Shown: positions 34,372-44,074, numbered from the stretch's first letter. The stretch: 45,767 bases of DNA from Flavobacteriaceae bacterium (GCA_026988355.1 JALSLK010000056.1:1-45767), one strand, 5' to 3'. Numbers and translations are program-made. Notes: generated by a model not told the origin, from the letters alone.

Positions 34372-35359
34372 CTTCTTCTACATTTTTTTGGTTTTCTGAA
34401 TCATTTTTAAATAGAATTTCTTCTTGTTTTTCTTCGATAATTTCTTCTTCTATCTTTAATCCTTCTAAAATAATATCTGCATAATTACGATGCATTTGAA
34501 TTTCTTCAGCATAAGGTTTGGATTTGGCAAATTTTACCAAATCTGCTTCTTTTAATAAATCTTTTAACTTAATTATTATCTTATTTGAAATTTCTAATTT
34601 ACTATCGTTTTTAAACTTTTTTAAGACATTTATTAATTCGTTTGTTGTACTTTCTAGTGCTGGTATTTTTAGTTCTTTTTCTATGTAAGTACGCAATATA
34701 TCGGTCAATTCGCTATAATATTCTTTGGTTTTATTGTTTTGCCAAAGGAGTTTTTTATCTAAACTTTCTAATTGTTGTACTGCCATTTCAAACGGTGGTA
34801 TTTTTGCGACACGTTCTTCTTCTGTTTCTTTTTTACGGATAAAGAACCACCAAATTACAACACCAATTATTGGTAATAGCAATAGTAAATACCAATAATT
34901 TCTAGCGTAATCTTTAATGGTTAACGTTTGATTTTGAATTGCTTTTATAGGAAATAATTTTTGTTTCGTAGTATCTACTGCTACGGTTGATACATCAAAA
35001 ATAATGGCTTTCGTTTTAAATTTTTTTCCTTTAATATTAATTAATTGTTGTGGCAATTCGTATCTACCACTATCAAAACTAGTAAGTGTATATTTTTTTA
35101 TTAGACGATTTTTTATCGTGTCTACATCAAACGATTTGATTACTTCCATTTTTTGTAAACTATCTAATATTAGTTTTGGAAATTGCACTTCTTCTTGTGT
35201 ATTTACAATATATTCTAATCGAATTTGTTCTCCTATTCGTATTTTAGTAGTATCTGTTCTTACAGTAACTTGTGCGTGAGATAGTAAGACAAAAAAGCTT
35301 AGAAGTCCGAAAACGAAAAATCGGAATTTATTTGTTGCTATGTTTTTATTTTTATTCAT
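34361..35359 (-). CDS. BatD-like membrane protein of the bat operon
   Basis: A 332-aa protein. Signal peptide 1-30 (ending LLSHAQ), extracytoplasmic beta-rich region to about 150 (VTVRTDTTKIRIGEQIRLEY resembles the start of BatD domains), membrane segment 155-173, then a helical cytoplasmic domain (AVQQLESLDKKLLWQ, YYSELTDILRTYIEKEL, EADLVKFAKSKP). It lies between DUF58 and batA, the usual place for this unnamed operon member. Upstream of its ATG lies a 161-bp heptanucleotide array. Confidence 0.82.
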   Translation of the reverse strand: MNKNKNIATNKFRFFVFGLLSFFVLLSHAQVTVRTDTTKIRIGEQIRLEYIVNTQEEVQFPKLILDSLQKMEVIKSFDVDTIKNRLIKKYTLTSFDSGRYELPQQLINIKGKKFKTKAIIFDVSTVAVDTTKQKLFPIKAIQNQTLTIKDYARNYWYLLLLLPIIGVVIWWFFIRKKETEEERVAKIPPFEMAVQQLESLDKKLLWQNNKTKEYYSELTDILRTYIEKELKIPALESTTNELINVLKKFKNDSKLEISNKIIIKLKDLLKEADLVKFAKSKPYAEEIQMHRNYADIILEGLKIEEEIIEEKQEEILFKNDSENQKNVEEDVK

Positions 35360-35380
35360 TTTTCAAGTCTTACCTCTTTT

Positions 35381-35541
35381 TTCTTATTTCTTACTTCTTG
35401 CTTCTTACCTCTTGCTTCTTGCCTCTTACTTCTTACCTCTTACCTCTTGCTTCTTACCTCTTGCTTCTTATCTCTTGCTTCTTACCTCTTACCTCTTGCT
35501 TCTTGCTTCTTATCTCTTGCCTCTTACTTCTTGCTTCTTAT
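35381..35541 (-). repeat. Uninterrupted heptanucleotide tandem array (23 units)
   Basis: 23 consecutive 7-bp units all fit YTCTTRY on the plus strand (TTCTTAC, CTCTTGC, TTCTTGC, CTCTTAC, TTCTTAT). No unit ends in GT. A few looser copies extend to about 35367. On the transcribed strand it is purine-rich (RYAAGAR). It lies between DUF58 and the BatD-like gene, ending about 22 bp before the ATG of the latter. Because 7 is not a multiple of 3 it encodes stops in all transcript frames. Confidence 0.95.
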
Positions 35542-35549
35542 CTCAAAAA

Positions 35550-36416
35550 TTAACCTCTTCCTTTAAAGTATCTCATTAATTCTTTTACATAATCTTTTCC
35601 AATCATTGTATTTATTACTCCTGAGCCACTTTTTTTAAATGTTGTTTTGTAATAATCGGTTGTTTTTAAATAATTTGCTTTGTATTTATTTCGTACATTT
35701 TTAGAGTTTGTATTTACCAACATGGTTTTTCCGCTTTCGGAATCTACTACGCTTATCATTCCTAATTTTGGTAATTCTACTTCGTACCTATCGTATACTC
35801 TTATTCCTGTTACATCGTGTTTTCTACCTAATATTTTTAAGGAGTTATCGTAATTATCATCCACAAAATCGGATAATACAAATACAATTGCTTTCTTTTT
35901 CATTACACTAGAAATGTATTTAAACGCTTGTTCTAAATTTGTTTTTTTACTTTTGGGATGAAATTCTATAAGCTCTCTAATAATTCGTAATACGTGTGAT
36001 TTTCCTTTTTTTGGTGGAATAAATAGTTCTATTTCGTCTGTAAATAAAAGTAACCCTACTTTATCGTTATTTTGGATTGCCGAAAATGCTAATGTTGCTG
36101 CAATTTCGGTTATCGTTTCTCGTTTAAATTGTTCGTTAGTTCCAAAAAATTCTGAAGCAGATATATCGACCATTAATAACATGGTTAATTCTCTTTCTTC
36201 TTCAAAAACTTTCACAAAAGGTTCATGATAACGAGCTGTTACATTCCAATCTATATTACGAATATCGTCTCCAAATTGGTATTGACGTACTTCCGAAAAA
36301 GTCATACCTCGCCCTTTAAAAGAACTGTGATATTCTCCAGAAAAGATATGATTAGACAAACGTTTTGTCTTAATCTCAATCTTTCTAACCTTTTTTAAAA
36401 TTTCTTTGGTATCCAA
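35550..36416 (-). CDS. DUF58 domain protein (bat operon)
   Basis: A 288-aa cytoplasmic protein. The DUF58 signature GDDIRNIDWNVTARYHEPFVK at about 50-70 is followed by a VWA-like part with MVDISASEFFG and VLSDFVDDNYD. DUF58 proteins regularly follow MoxR ATPases and are thought to be part of a chaperone system that assembles the VWA partners. Its ATG is about 100 nt after the moxR stop; that gap holds a hairpin at 36472-36500. Confidence 0.92.
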   Translation of the reverse strand: MDTKEILKKVRKIEIKTKRLSNHIFSGEYHSSFKGRGMTFSEVRQYQFGDDIRNIDWNVTARYHEPFVKVFEEERELTMLLMVDISASEFFGTNEQFKRETITEIAATLAFSAIQNNDKVGLLLFTDEIELFIPPKKGKSHVLRIIRELIEFHPKSKKTNLEQAFKYISSVMKKKAIVFVLSDFVDDNYDNSLKILGRKHDVTGIRVYDRYEVELPKLGMISVVDSESGKTMLVNTNSKNVRNKYKANYLKTTDYYKTTFKKSGSGVINTMIGKDYVKELMRYFKGRG

Positions 36417-36471
36417 TTTGTTGTGGATTTATTTGTGTGTTCTTTGTGTATTTGTATGTAACTGTGTATTC

Positions 36472-36500
36472 ATTTGGTTTTATTTTCTAAAAAACCGAAT
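36472..36500. other. Intra-operon hairpin between moxR and DUF58 genes
   Basis: A 10-bp stem ATTTGGTTTT/AAAACCGAAT (one wobble) with a 9-nt loop. No T run follows on the minus strand, so processing or partial attenuation is more likely than termination. Confidence 0.45.
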
Positions 36501-36515
36501 AAATAAATTTACCTT

Positions 36516-37520
36516 TTACGGTACTTCAATCTCGTTTACTATTTTATCAATAATCTCGATAGAATTAATGTTTTCTGCTTCTGCTTCGTAAGTTACACCT
36601 ACTCGATGTCTTAATACATCGTGTACAATTGCTCTTACATCTTCTGGTATTACATAACCTCTACGTTTTATAAAAGCATAACATTTTGCTGCTGTTGCAA
36701 GGTTTATACTTCCACGAGGCGATGCTCCAAAACTGATTAAATCTTTTAAGTCTGCTAAATTGTATTTTTCTGGATATCGTGTTGCAAAAATAATATCTAG
36801 GATGTATTTTTCTATTTTTTCATCCATATACACTTCTTGTACTGCTTTTCTTGCATTAAGAATGGTTTCTAAAGATACTACAGCATTTACTTTTTCCCAT
36901 GATTTATTTAAGTTTGCTCGCATAATTAGTTGCTCATCTTGTATGGATGGATAATCGATGACTACTTTTAACATAAAACGATCTACTTGTGCTTCTGGTA
37001 AAGTATAAGTTCCTTCTTGTTCGATTGGGTTTTGCGTTGCCATTACTAAAAATGGTTCTTCTAATTTAAACGTTGTATCTCCAATAGTTACTTGATGCTC
37101 TTGCATGGCTTCTAGCAATGCAGATTGTACTTTTGCTGGTGCTCTATTTATTTCATCTGCTAGTACAAAATTGGCAAATATTGGTCCTTTTTTTATAGAA
37201 AAATCATTTACTTTCATGTTGTAAATCATTGTTCCAATAACATCTGCTGGTAATAAGTCTGGTGTAAATTGCACTCTACTAAAACTTCCTTGCACTGCTT
37301 TAGAAAGTGTATTTATGGCTAAAGTTTTTGCTAATCCAGGAACTCCCTCTAACAAAATATGTCCATCGCCAAGCATTCCTATAAGCAATCTATCGATCAT
37401 GTATTTTTGACCTACAATTACTTTATTCATTTCATTTCTAAGCAAATCTATAAAAGCACTTTCACGTTCTATTTTTTCATTAATTGCTCTAATGTCAACT
37501 CCTGTATTTGTCTGTTCCAT
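36516..37520 (-). CDS. MoxR-family AAA+ ATPase (bat operon)
   Basis: A 334-aa cytoplasmic ATPase, first gene of the operon. Walker A GVPGLAKT within GHILLEGVPGLAKTLAI, Walker B VLADEINRAP, sensor MATQNPIEQEGTY and arginine-rich GASPRGSINLATAAK are typical. It is the likely energy source for assembling or remodelling the DUF58/VWA proteins encoded downstream. The ATG at 37520 (MEQTNTGVD) is chosen because an in-frame TTG at 37556 is the end of the -7 box. Confidence 0.94.
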   Translation of the reverse strand: MEQTNTGVDIRAINEKIERESAFIDLLRNEMNKVIVGQKYMIDRLLIGMLGDGHILLEGVPGLAKTLAINTLSKAVQGSFSRVQFTPDLLPADVIGTMIYNMKVNDFSIKKGPIFANFVLADEINRAPAKVQSALLEAMQEHQVTIGDTTFKLEEPFLVMATQNPIEQEGTYTLPEAQVDRFMLKVVIDYPSIQDEQLIMRANLNKSWEKVNAVVSLETILNARKAVQEVYMDEKIEKYILDIIFATRYPEKYNLADLKDLISFGASPRGSINLATAAKCYAFIKRRGYVIPEDVRAIVHDVLRHRVGVTYEAEAENINSIEIIDKIVNEIEVP

Positions 37521-37553
37521 ATTTCTTTTAATTTTAATAAAAAATTTAGAACA

Positions 37554-37561
37554 CAAATATA
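37554..37561 (-). promoter_or_regulatory. -7 box of the bat operon promoter
   Basis: TATATTTG on the minus strand matches TAnnTTTG, 33 nt before the moxR ATG. It is the only such box seen in the 143-bp gap to mnmD. Confidence 0.5.
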
Positions 37562-37663
37562 CAGTTGAAGTACTGTTTTTACTGTTAAAAAATGGTTAAA
37601 AGAATTTTAAAATATTCTTAAATTTTAATATTCTAAAAACAACATCTCTTAAAAACTGGTATT

Positions 37664-38335
37664 TTATCTAGTTTGTTTTACGGCTCTTAACATTTCTCGT
37701 TTCCCCACAGGTCCTGGCAACCGTTCTACAGTAAATCCAACAACTTGCATTGCTCTACGTACCGAACCTTTTGCAGAGTAAGTGACTAGAATTCCGTTTG
37801 GTTGTAATGCTTCAAACATTTTTTTGAAGATAACTTCTGTCCATAGTTCTGGTTGTACTCTTGCTCCAAAAGCATCAAAATAAATAAGATGGTACTTATT
37901 TTTATCTTCTATTTTTTCGAAGAATTGTTTTCGTTTAAAAAGTGTAAAATTAGTATGTATCGTTTGATTTGTTTCCCAATCTACTGCATGTATTTTTGTA
38001 AAAATTATTGTTTCATTTTCTGCTTTTAATGTCCTACAATAATTCATTAATTTTATTTCTTCGGTATTTACAGGATATGCTTCAATACCAACATAATTAA
38101 TTATTAAGTTTCGTTTAACACTTTCTAAATAGGTAATAAAACAATTTAAACCTGTACCAAAACCTATTTCTAGAATAGCAATATTCGATTTGTCTAAAAA
38201 TGCATCCAAACCATGTTTTATAAATACATGATATGCTTCTTGTATTGCGCCGTGTTTGGAATGGTATTGCTCATTTATTTCTGGCAAATGTATACTTGTA
38301 GAACCATCAGCAGTAATAAACACTTCTCTTTTCAT
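37664..38335 (-). CDS. mnmD: tRNA 5-aminomethyl-2-thiouridine methyltransferase, stand-alone MnmD
   Basis: A 223-aa protein with the MnmC methyltransferase-domain pattern: start REVFITADGSTSIHLPEINEQYHSKHGAIQEA, SAM site ILEIGFGTGLN (54-64), YFDAFGARVQPELWT and GSVRRAMQVVGFTVERLPGPVGKREMLRA (only partly listed as key points). It makes the last methylation of mnm5s2U34 in tRNA. The oxidoreductase half found in proteobacterial MnmC is absent, as in many Gram-positive and Bacteroidota proteins. Monocistronic. Confidence 0.88.
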   Translation of the reverse strand: MKREVFITADGSTSIHLPEINEQYHSKHGAIQEAYHVFIKHGLDAFLDKSNIAILEIGFGTGLNCFITYLESVKRNLIINYVGIEAYPVNTEEIKLMNYCRTLKAENETIIFTKIHAVDWETNQTIHTNFTLFKRKQFFEKIEDKNKYHLIYFDAFGARVQPELWTEVIFKKMFEALQPNGILVTYSAKGSVRRAMQVVGFTVERLPGPVGKREMLRAVKQTR

Positions 38336-38382
38336 TCGTCTCTATTTGCTGGTAAAAATACAAAATTTAGTGTTTTTTTTAT

Positions 38383-38390
38383 TACATTTG
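38383..38390 (+). promoter_or_regulatory. -7 box of the lipoprotein-M64 peptidase operon
   Basis: TACATTTG matches TAnnTTTG, 21 nt before the ATG at 38412, in the divergent gap with mnmD. Confidence 0.5.
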
Positions 38391-38411
38391 AATAGAAATA
38401 CAAATCAAAAC

Positions 38412-38873
38412 ATGAAATACATCTATATTTTATTATTAATTTCGTTGTGTTCTTGTGACTCTGTCCCTAAAGTTTCCAATAAAAAAAAAACATCCATTTC
38501 CGAACCAAAGATTTTATTTTTGAATTATAAAATTTATAAAACTTCAACAGATGCCGTTAGAATTAAATTACTGCATAAAATTATTGCTAAAGGAATATTA
38601 AAGACTTCTTTTTATGAACGTAATAATCCTAAAAAAGGCGATATAAAATGCACACAAATAAATGGTAAATCTAGATCTGTTGATAGCCTTTTTATTTCTA
38701 ATCCATTAATTAAAATAATCGAATATGTTAACGATTCTGGACAATTTGAAAAGAAAACGATAACATTAGATAGTGCAGAATTTTCTATAAGAATGCCATT
38801 AAATCCGACTACAAAATTCATTACAACTTCATCATTCTATTTAAACCAACTATTATCCAAAGATAAATTATGA
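38412..38873 (+). CDS. Small lipoprotein coupled to M64 peptidase
   Basis: A 153-aa protein. The ATG at 38412 opens a clean signal peptide with lipobox SLCSC (C15). A longer frame from 38256 would run across the divergent promoter and is rejected. The mature part is basic and strand-rich (ILFLNYKIYKTSTDAVRIKLLHKI, then KSRSVDSLFISNPLIK); no recognised family. Its TGA overlaps the peptidase ATG (ATGA), so the two proteins are made together; an accessory, inhibitor or surface-partner role is possible. Confidence 0.75.
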   Translation: MKYIYILLLISLCSCDSVPKVSNKKKTSISEPKILFLNYKIYKTSTDAVRIKLLHKIIAKGILKTSFYERNNPKKGDIKCTQINGKSRSVDSLFISNPLIKIIEYVNDSGQFEKKTITLDSAEFSIRMPLNPTTKFITTSSFYLNQLLSKDKL

Positions 38874-40246
38874 AAAATATTTTACTCGTTACCTTAATCT
38901 TATTATTTGAAACGTCTTTTACACAAACTTTTGATGTAGAAACAATCGTTCAATCTGGCTCTAATGAAAGTAGAATTAATCTAGTTATTTTATCGGATGG
39001 TTATCAGATAAATGAGCTTCCGCAATTTATAACAGATGCTACTGCTTTTAGTAATTATTTTTTTTCAAGATCTCCATACAAAGAATATAAAAATTATTTT
39101 AATGTACATGCTGTAAAAGTTCCTTCGAACCAAAGTGGAGCAAACCATCCAGGAACAGCCTCAGATGTTTCAGAACCAGTACATCCAGTACTTTCTGTAG
39201 ATAATTACTTTGGCTCTCGTTTTGATGCTTATGGAATACACAGACTTCTTGTTGCAAACTCTTCTACAATTAATACGGTTCTTGCAAATAATTTTCCTTC
39301 TTACGACTTGGTTCTGGTTTTAGTTAATAGTTCTTATTATGGAGGAAGTGGAGGTCAATTTGCGGTTTCTTCAACAAATGCTAATGCTAATAAAATAGCT
39401 TTACATGAAATTGGACACGCTTTTGTAAGGCTAATAGACGAATATTATGCTGGCGATGTTTATGCTAGAGAAGGTATTAATATGACGCAAACAACTAATC
39501 CTTTAACTGTTAGATGGAAAAATTGGATTGGTCAAAATAATATCGGTATTTATCAACATTGCTGTGGAGGAAATTCTGCAAGTTGGTATAGACCACATCA
39601 AAATTGTATGATGCGTTATTTAAATGCTCCTTTTTGCTCCGTTTGTATCGAAGCAACTATAGAAAAAATACACGCCATAACATCGCCTATTATTTCTTAC
39701 GTTCCTCTAAATACAGGTAGTATTGACATTGCAAGTGGTATGGATTTTACAGTTACTTTAATCGAACCGATTCCGAATTCTTTAGATGTAGAGTGGAAAC
39801 TAAACGGAACTGTTATTAATAATGGTAATAGTACAGTTACTATTTCTTCTAATGATTTAGCTGTTGGTAACAATTCTTTACAAGTTACAATTATAGATGC
39901 GACTTCTTATTTACAAGTAGATAACCATGAAAACATACATGTAAATTCCATACTTTGGAATATAAATTCTAGTACTTTGAGTATTGACGATATCCTAAAA
40001 AATTCCTTAAATATAGAGTTAATTCCAAATCCTACACAAAATATTTTATCTGTAAAATTGACTAATAAAGAAAATTACCTATTAGAAATTAGTGATATTT
40101 CAGGAAAACAATTAATTACAAAAAATGTAACGCAACATGTAACTCCAATACAGGTAGACTTAAACAAATTATCTTCGGGAACGTATATCGTTAAATTCAA
40201 CTTTAAAAATGGACTAATTATTACAAGAAAAATCATAAAGAATTAA
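38870..40246 (+). CDS. M64-family zinc metallopeptidase with T9SS sorting domain
   Basis: A 458-aa protein. Signal peptide 1-19 (ending TSFTQ), then an M64 (IgA peptidase-like) domain: NLVILSDGYQ near 37, and zinc motif H179-E-I-G-H183 followed by LIDEYY (D190/E191). Cysteines cluster in QHCCGGN, HQNCMMRYL and APFCSVCIEATIE. An Ig-like linker at about 280-365 precedes a type A sorting domain (about 375-458, LIPNPTQNILSVKL and SSGTYIVKFNFKNGLI). The protein is most likely secreted or surface-anchored by T9SS. Substrate unknown. Confidence 0.9.
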   Translation: MKNILLVTLILLFETSFTQTFDVETIVQSGSNESRINLVILSDGYQINELPQFITDATAFSNYFFSRSPYKEYKNYFNVHAVKVPSNQSGANHPGTASDVSEPVHPVLSVDNYFGSRFDAYGIHRLLVANSSTINTVLANNFPSYDLVLVLVNSSYYGGSGGQFAVSSTNANANKIALHEIGHAFVRLIDEYYAGDVYAREGINMTQTTNPLTVRWKNWIGQNNIGIYQHCCGGNSASWYRPHQNCMMRYLNAPFCSVCIEATIEKIHAITSPIISYVPLNTGSIDIASGMDFTVTLIEPIPNSLDVEWKLNGTVINNGNSTVTISSNDLAVGNNSLQVTIIDATSYLQVDNHENIHVNSILWNINSSTLSIDDILKNSLNIELIPNPTQNILSVKLTNKENYLLEISDISGKQLITKNVTQHVTPIQVDLNKLSSGTYIVKFNFKNGLIITRKIIKN

Positions 40247-40278
40247 ACGAAATTCTTTTTTAAATAGCATAATAACTG

Positions 40279-40286
40279 TACTTTTG
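40279..40286 (+). promoter_or_regulatory. -7 box of ilvE
   Basis: TACTTTTG matches TAnnTTTG, 19 nt before the ATG. Confidence 0.5.
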
Positions 40287-40305
40287 CCGCTTAAATGTAA
40301 GCATC

Positions 40306-41370
40306 ATGAATACAGATATTACTACCAAAATCGAAATTCAAAAAGTAAAAGAATCTAGCTTAAATAAAGCGACATTAAATGGTCGTAAATTCGGCTCTAC
40401 ATTTACAGATCACATGTTTATTTGCACATACAAAAATGGCAAGTGGCAAGATGCAAAAATAACGCCATACCAACCACTACAATTACAACCTTCTTCCCGT
40501 GTTTTTCATTACGGACAAGCAGTTTTTGAAGGGATGAAAGCATATAAAGATAGTAACGATCAAATTTGGTTATTTAGACCTGATGAAAATCAAAAAAGAA
40601 TAAATGCCTCTGCGAAACGCTTGGCAATGCCAGAACTGCCTAAAGAATTATTTTTTGAAGGCTTAGAAACGTTACTTAAAATGGAAAAAGAATGGATTCC
40701 TACAGCAGATGGAAACTCTTTATACATTCGTCCATTTATGATTGCAACTGGTAATGGTATTTTTGCAGCACCATCCGATGAATATACCTTTATGATAATC
40801 TGCTCTCCTTCAGGAAAATATTACTCTAAAGACGTACAAGTTGTTATTGCAGAACATTATAGTCGTGCGGCAAACGGTGGTGTTGGTGCTGCAAAAGCCG
40901 CAGGGAATTATGGTGCGCAATTTTATCCAACTCAAAAAGCAATTGATCAAGGTTACGATCAAATTATTTGGACAGATGCCAATCACGAATATCTAGAAGA
41001 AGCTGGTACGATGAATGTGTTTTTTAGAATAAACAATACTCTAATTACTGCTCCTACAAGCGAACGTATCTTAGATGGTATTACCAGAAAAAGTATTATC
41101 GCAATTGCAAAAAAGCAAGGAATTAATGTAGAAGAAAGAAAAATTAAAGTAACCGAAATTAAAGAAGCTGCAAAAAACGGAACCTTAAAAGAAATGTTTG
41201 GTGCTGGTACTGCTGCGGTAATTGTACCTATTTCTCATTTTTCTCATAAAGAAATAGACTATAAAATTACCGATGTTAAAAATAGATTTTCATCACAATT
41301 CAAAAAACAATTAACCGACATACAATACAATAAAGTCAACGATGAATTTGGATGGCGTTATAAAGTATAA
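40306..41370 (+). CDS. ilvE: Branched-chain amino acid aminotransferase
   Basis: A 354-aa fold-type IV PLP enzyme catalysing the last step of Ile, Leu and Val synthesis and the first of their breakdown. Blocks include VFHYGQAVFEGMKAYK, RPDENQKRINASAKRLAMP, YIRPFMIATG, the PLP lysine K197 in GVGAAKAAGNYG, and EEAGTMNVFF and GTAAVIVPI. Length matches the long BCAT form. It stands alone with its own promoter and ends 2 bp from the convergent DinB-like gene. Confidence 0.94.
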   Translation: MNTDITTKIEIQKVKESSLNKATLNGRKFGSTFTDHMFICTYKNGKWQDAKITPYQPLQLQPSSRVFHYGQAVFEGMKAYKDSNDQIWLFRPDENQKRINASAKRLAMPELPKELFFEGLETLLKMEKEWIPTADGNSLYIRPFMIATGNGIFAAPSDEYTFMIICSPSGKYYSKDVQVVIAEHYSRAANGGVGAAKAAGNYGAQFYPTQKAIDQGYDQIIWTDANHEYLEEAGTMNVFFRINNTLITAPTSERILDGITRKSIIAIAKKQGINVEERKIKVTEIKEAAKNGTLKEMFGAGTAAVIVPISHFSHKEIDYKITDVKNRFSSQFKKQLTDIQYNKVNDEFGWRYKV

Positions 41371-41372
41371 TA

Positions 41373-41831
41373 CTACATCTTTAAAAACAACTCCACTTGT
41401 CGTCTATGTCGTAAAATATGAACAATAGCATGTTCCATCAATTGCTCGAAATTATAAGTTACATTCCATCTTGTTTCAAATTTCCACGTATCAATTTCCT
41501 CATTCGTTTTGTTCCAAATTTCTTTAAAAGAACTTTCGGTATACACTAACATTTTATCTATTTCAATAATTCCTTTTTTAGGACAATCAACAAGGCTATC
41601 GTATTCGTACCATTTTTTGGTACTTATGGTATTTATATAATTCGCATAAGTATGTCCAGAATGAATTATATGAAACGTTATGGTTTGTATGGATTTGCAA
41701 TCTGCATCTTCTGTTTTTGCATCAAAAATGGTATTAAAATTAGATAATGATACGCTTTGTAAAATTTCTTTGTAAGGAATGGTTGCCTTTTTATACTCTT
41801 CTAGAAGAGCAACTAACATTTTATTTTTCAT
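41373..41831 (-). CDS. DinB-like protein
   Basis: A 152-aa four-helix-bundle protein. Helical pattern with HIIHSGHTYANYI and the closing FEQLMEHAIVHILRHRRQVELFLK; the histidines could bind a metal as in the DinB/YfiT family. The activity is not known. ATG at 41831 is preferred because the in-frame TTG at 41840 belongs to the -7 box. Confidence 0.78.
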   Translation of the reverse strand: MKNKMLVALLEEYKKATIPYKEILQSVSLSNFNTIFDAKTEDADCKSIQTITFHIIHSGHTYANYINTISTKKWYEYDSLVDCPKKGIIEIDKMLVYTESSFKEIWNKTNEEIDTWKFETRWNVTYNFEQLMEHAIVHILRHRRQVELFLKM

Positions 41832-41837
41832 GATTCT

Positions 41838-41845
41838 CAAAAATA
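41838..41845 (-). promoter_or_regulatory. -7 box directly before the DinB-like gene
   Basis: TATTTTTG on the minus strand matches TAnnTTTG and ends 6 nt before the ATG, implying a leaderless or nearly leaderless mRNA. Confidence 0.45.
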
Positions 41846-41946
41846 GATAAAATATTTCTTATTATCATATTGAATTAAATTTAAGTCATATAGCAAGAAA
41901 CACATTCATATAAAATTCTTAAATTGCAAATCCAAATTATAAAGAA

Positions 41947-44061
41947 ATGTACAAACATTTACTACTAACACTACTCGTTACCTTTTTTAGTTGTAAAAGT
42001 CAAACCAAAACGGAAATGAAAGAACCTAAATTTACAAACGACTTAATAAAAGAAACAAGTCCCTATTTATTACAACACGCTCACAATCCTGTAAATTGGC
42101 ATGCGTGGAATGAAGAGACCTTAGCATTAGCAAAAAAAGAAAATAAATTAATCTTAATTTCTATTGGTTATGCAGCTTGTCATTGGTGTCATGTAATGGA
42201 ACACGAAAGTTTTGAAGACGAATATACTGCCGAAATAATGAATAAAAATTACATCTGTATAAAAGTAGATAGAGAAGAAAGACCAGATGTAGATCAAATT
42301 TATATGAATGCCGTACAACTTATGACTGGTCGTGGAGGTTGGCCATTAAATTGTATTGCCATGCCAGACGGAAGACCTGTTTGGGGAGGAACGTATTTTC
42401 CTAAAAATAATTGGATAAATGCACTTAAAAAAATAGCCGAATTATACAAAAACGAACCTCAAAAATTAGAAGAACAAGCAACCAAACTAACCGAAGGTGT
42501 TAAATACGATGGGCTTATTAGTTTTAATACCGACAAACCTATTTTTACCAAAGAAGGATTAAAACAAGTTGTTATTAATTGGCAAGATTATATGGATTTA
42601 AAAATGGGTGGACGTAATGGTTCTCCAAAATTTCCGATACCAAATAATTTTCAGTTTTTATTGCGCTATGCTACACAAGCAAAAGATAAAAAAATACTAG
42701 ATTATGTAAATCTATCTTTAACTAAAATGGCTTATGGCGGAATTAACGATCAAATTGGTGGTGGCTTTGCACGATACTCTGTAGATGGTAGATGGCACAT
42801 ACCACACTTCGAAAAAATGCTCTATGATAATGGACAACTACTTAGTTTATACGCTAATGCTTATGCTGCCACAAAAAACAAATTGTATAAAGAAACTGCC
42901 TACGAAATCACACAATTTGTAGAACGAGAACTGCAAAACGATATTGGTGCTTTTTACTCTTCTTTAGATGCAGATAGTGACAATGCAGAAGGTAAACTAG
43001 AAGAAGGTGCTTTTTATGTTTGGTCTAAAGAAGAATTACAGCAATTAATTACGACGGATTTTCAATTATTTGCAGATTATTACAACATAAATGCAAATGG
43101 ATTATGGGAACATGGAAATTATAATTTAATAAGAACACAATCCAAAGAAATATTTTGTAAAGAACACAACATTACTGTCGAAAAATTAAATAAAAAAATA
43201 AAGTCTTGGAAAAAAACACTACTAAAAGAAAGAGAAAAAAGAGTAAGACCTCGTTTAGATGACAAAACGCTAACATCTTGGAATGCCCTAATGTTAAAAG
43301 GATATATTAATGCTTATACAGCATTTAATGATAAACATTTTTTAGATATAGCTCTAAAAAATGCTAATTTTATAGAAAAATTACAACTTAAAGGAGATGG
43401 TAGTCTATATCGAAATTATAAAAATGGAAAAAGTAATATCGAAGCATATTTAGAAGATTATGCAACCGTATCAGATGCGTTTATTAGCTTATACGAAGCA
43501 ACATTAGATGAAAAATGGCTAAAAATTGCCAAACAATTAACCGATTATAGTTTAGATCACTTTTTTGACGATAAAAGTCGCATGTTTTTCTTTACATCAG
43601 ACAAACAAAAAGGGTTAATTACACGTAAAATGGATACGGATGATAATGTGATACCATCCTCTAATTCTATTACAGCATTAAATTTGTTTAAACTTGGGCA
43701 TTACTATGCTAACGGAACTTACTTAGCTACCTCACAAACCATGCTTAACAATGTAAAAAATAAGGCAATGCAGTACGGAGCAGGAGCATCCAATTGGTTT
43801 ATTTTATATGCTAATTTTATTGGCAATTTTTACGAAATTGCCATTGTTGGAAAAGATGCAAAACAAAAACTAGAAGAAATTAATACCAGTTATTTACCTA
43901 ATAAATTAATTGCTGGTAGCATACACGAAAGCACACTTCCATTATTGCAAAATAGGTATTTTAAAGACGATACCATGATTTTTATTTGTGTCGATGGAGC
44001 TTGTCAAATGCCTACAAATGAAACGAAAAAAGCAAAAAAACTAATACAAATTGGGTTTTAA
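41947..44061 (+). CDS. DUF255 thioredoxin-fold lipoprotein (YyaL/SSP411 family)
   Basis: A 704-aa protein. Signal peptide with lipobox FFSC (C16). Thioredoxin-like DUF255 domain about 28-200 with [19 protein letters not shown] and the redox motif C78-H-W-C81 ([14 protein letters not shown]), then [14 protein letters not shown] and RGGWPLNC. An (alpha/alpha)6-barrel-like region follows (FGARYS-type [42 protein letters not shown] in part, [11 protein letters not shown]). Most family members are cytoplasmic; the lipoprotein signal makes this one an envelope form. Function not established. Confidence 0.88.
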   Translation: MYKHLLLTLLVTFFSCKSQTKTEMKEPKFTNDLIKETSPYLLQHAHNPVNWHAWNEETLALAKKENKLILISIGYAACHWCHVMEHESFEDEYTAEIMNKNYICIKVDREERPDVDQIYMNAVQLMTGRGGWPLNCIAMPDGRPVWGGTYFPKNNWINALKKIAELYKNEPQKLEEQATKLTEGVKYDGLISFNTDKPIFTKEGLKQVVINWQDYMDLKMGGRNGSPKFPIPNNFQFLLRYATQAKDKKILDYVNLSLTKMAYGGINDQIGGGFARYSVDGRWHIPHFEKMLYDNGQLLSLYANAYAATKNKLYKETAYEITQFVERELQNDIGAFYSSLDADSDNAEGKLEEGAFYVWSKEELQQLITTDFQLFADYYNINANGLWEHGNYNLIRTQSKEIFCKEHNITVEKLNKKIKSWKKTLLKEREKRVRPRLDDKTLTSWNALMLKGYINAYTAFNDKHFLDIALKNANFIEKLQLKGDGSLYRNYKNGKSNIEAYLEDYATVSDAFISLYEATLDEKWLKIAKQLTDYSLDHFFDDKSRMFFFTSDKQKGLITRKMDTDDNVIPSSNSITALNLFKLGHYYANGTYLATSQTMLNNVKNKAMQYGAGASNWFILYANFIGNFYEIAIVGKDAKQKLEEINTSYLPNKLIAGSIHESTLPLLQNRYFKDDTMIFICVDGACQMPTNETKKAKKLIQIGF

Positions 44062-44074
44062 ACTGGTTACAATG

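Noticed and set aside
35381-35541. CRISPR array
   Set aside because: Units are 7 bp with no spacers and no cas genes nearby; it is a simple tandem repeat.
35272-35579. Plus-strand Leu/Ser/Tyr-rich frames over the heptanucleotide array
   Set aside because: They are translations of the tandem repeat and lie opposite the bat transcript; no start context or protein-like features.
36421-36470. Second relic of the GxxExxY element between moxR and DUF58
   Set aside because: The TTTGTGTGTTCTTTGTGTA stretch recalls the CACAAAG-rich ends, but there is no opposite repeat and no GxxExxY residue pattern.
38256-38411. N-terminal extension of the lipoprotein at 38412
   Set aside because: It would cross into mnmD on the other strand and past the -7 box; the ATG at 38412 begins a proper signal peptide.
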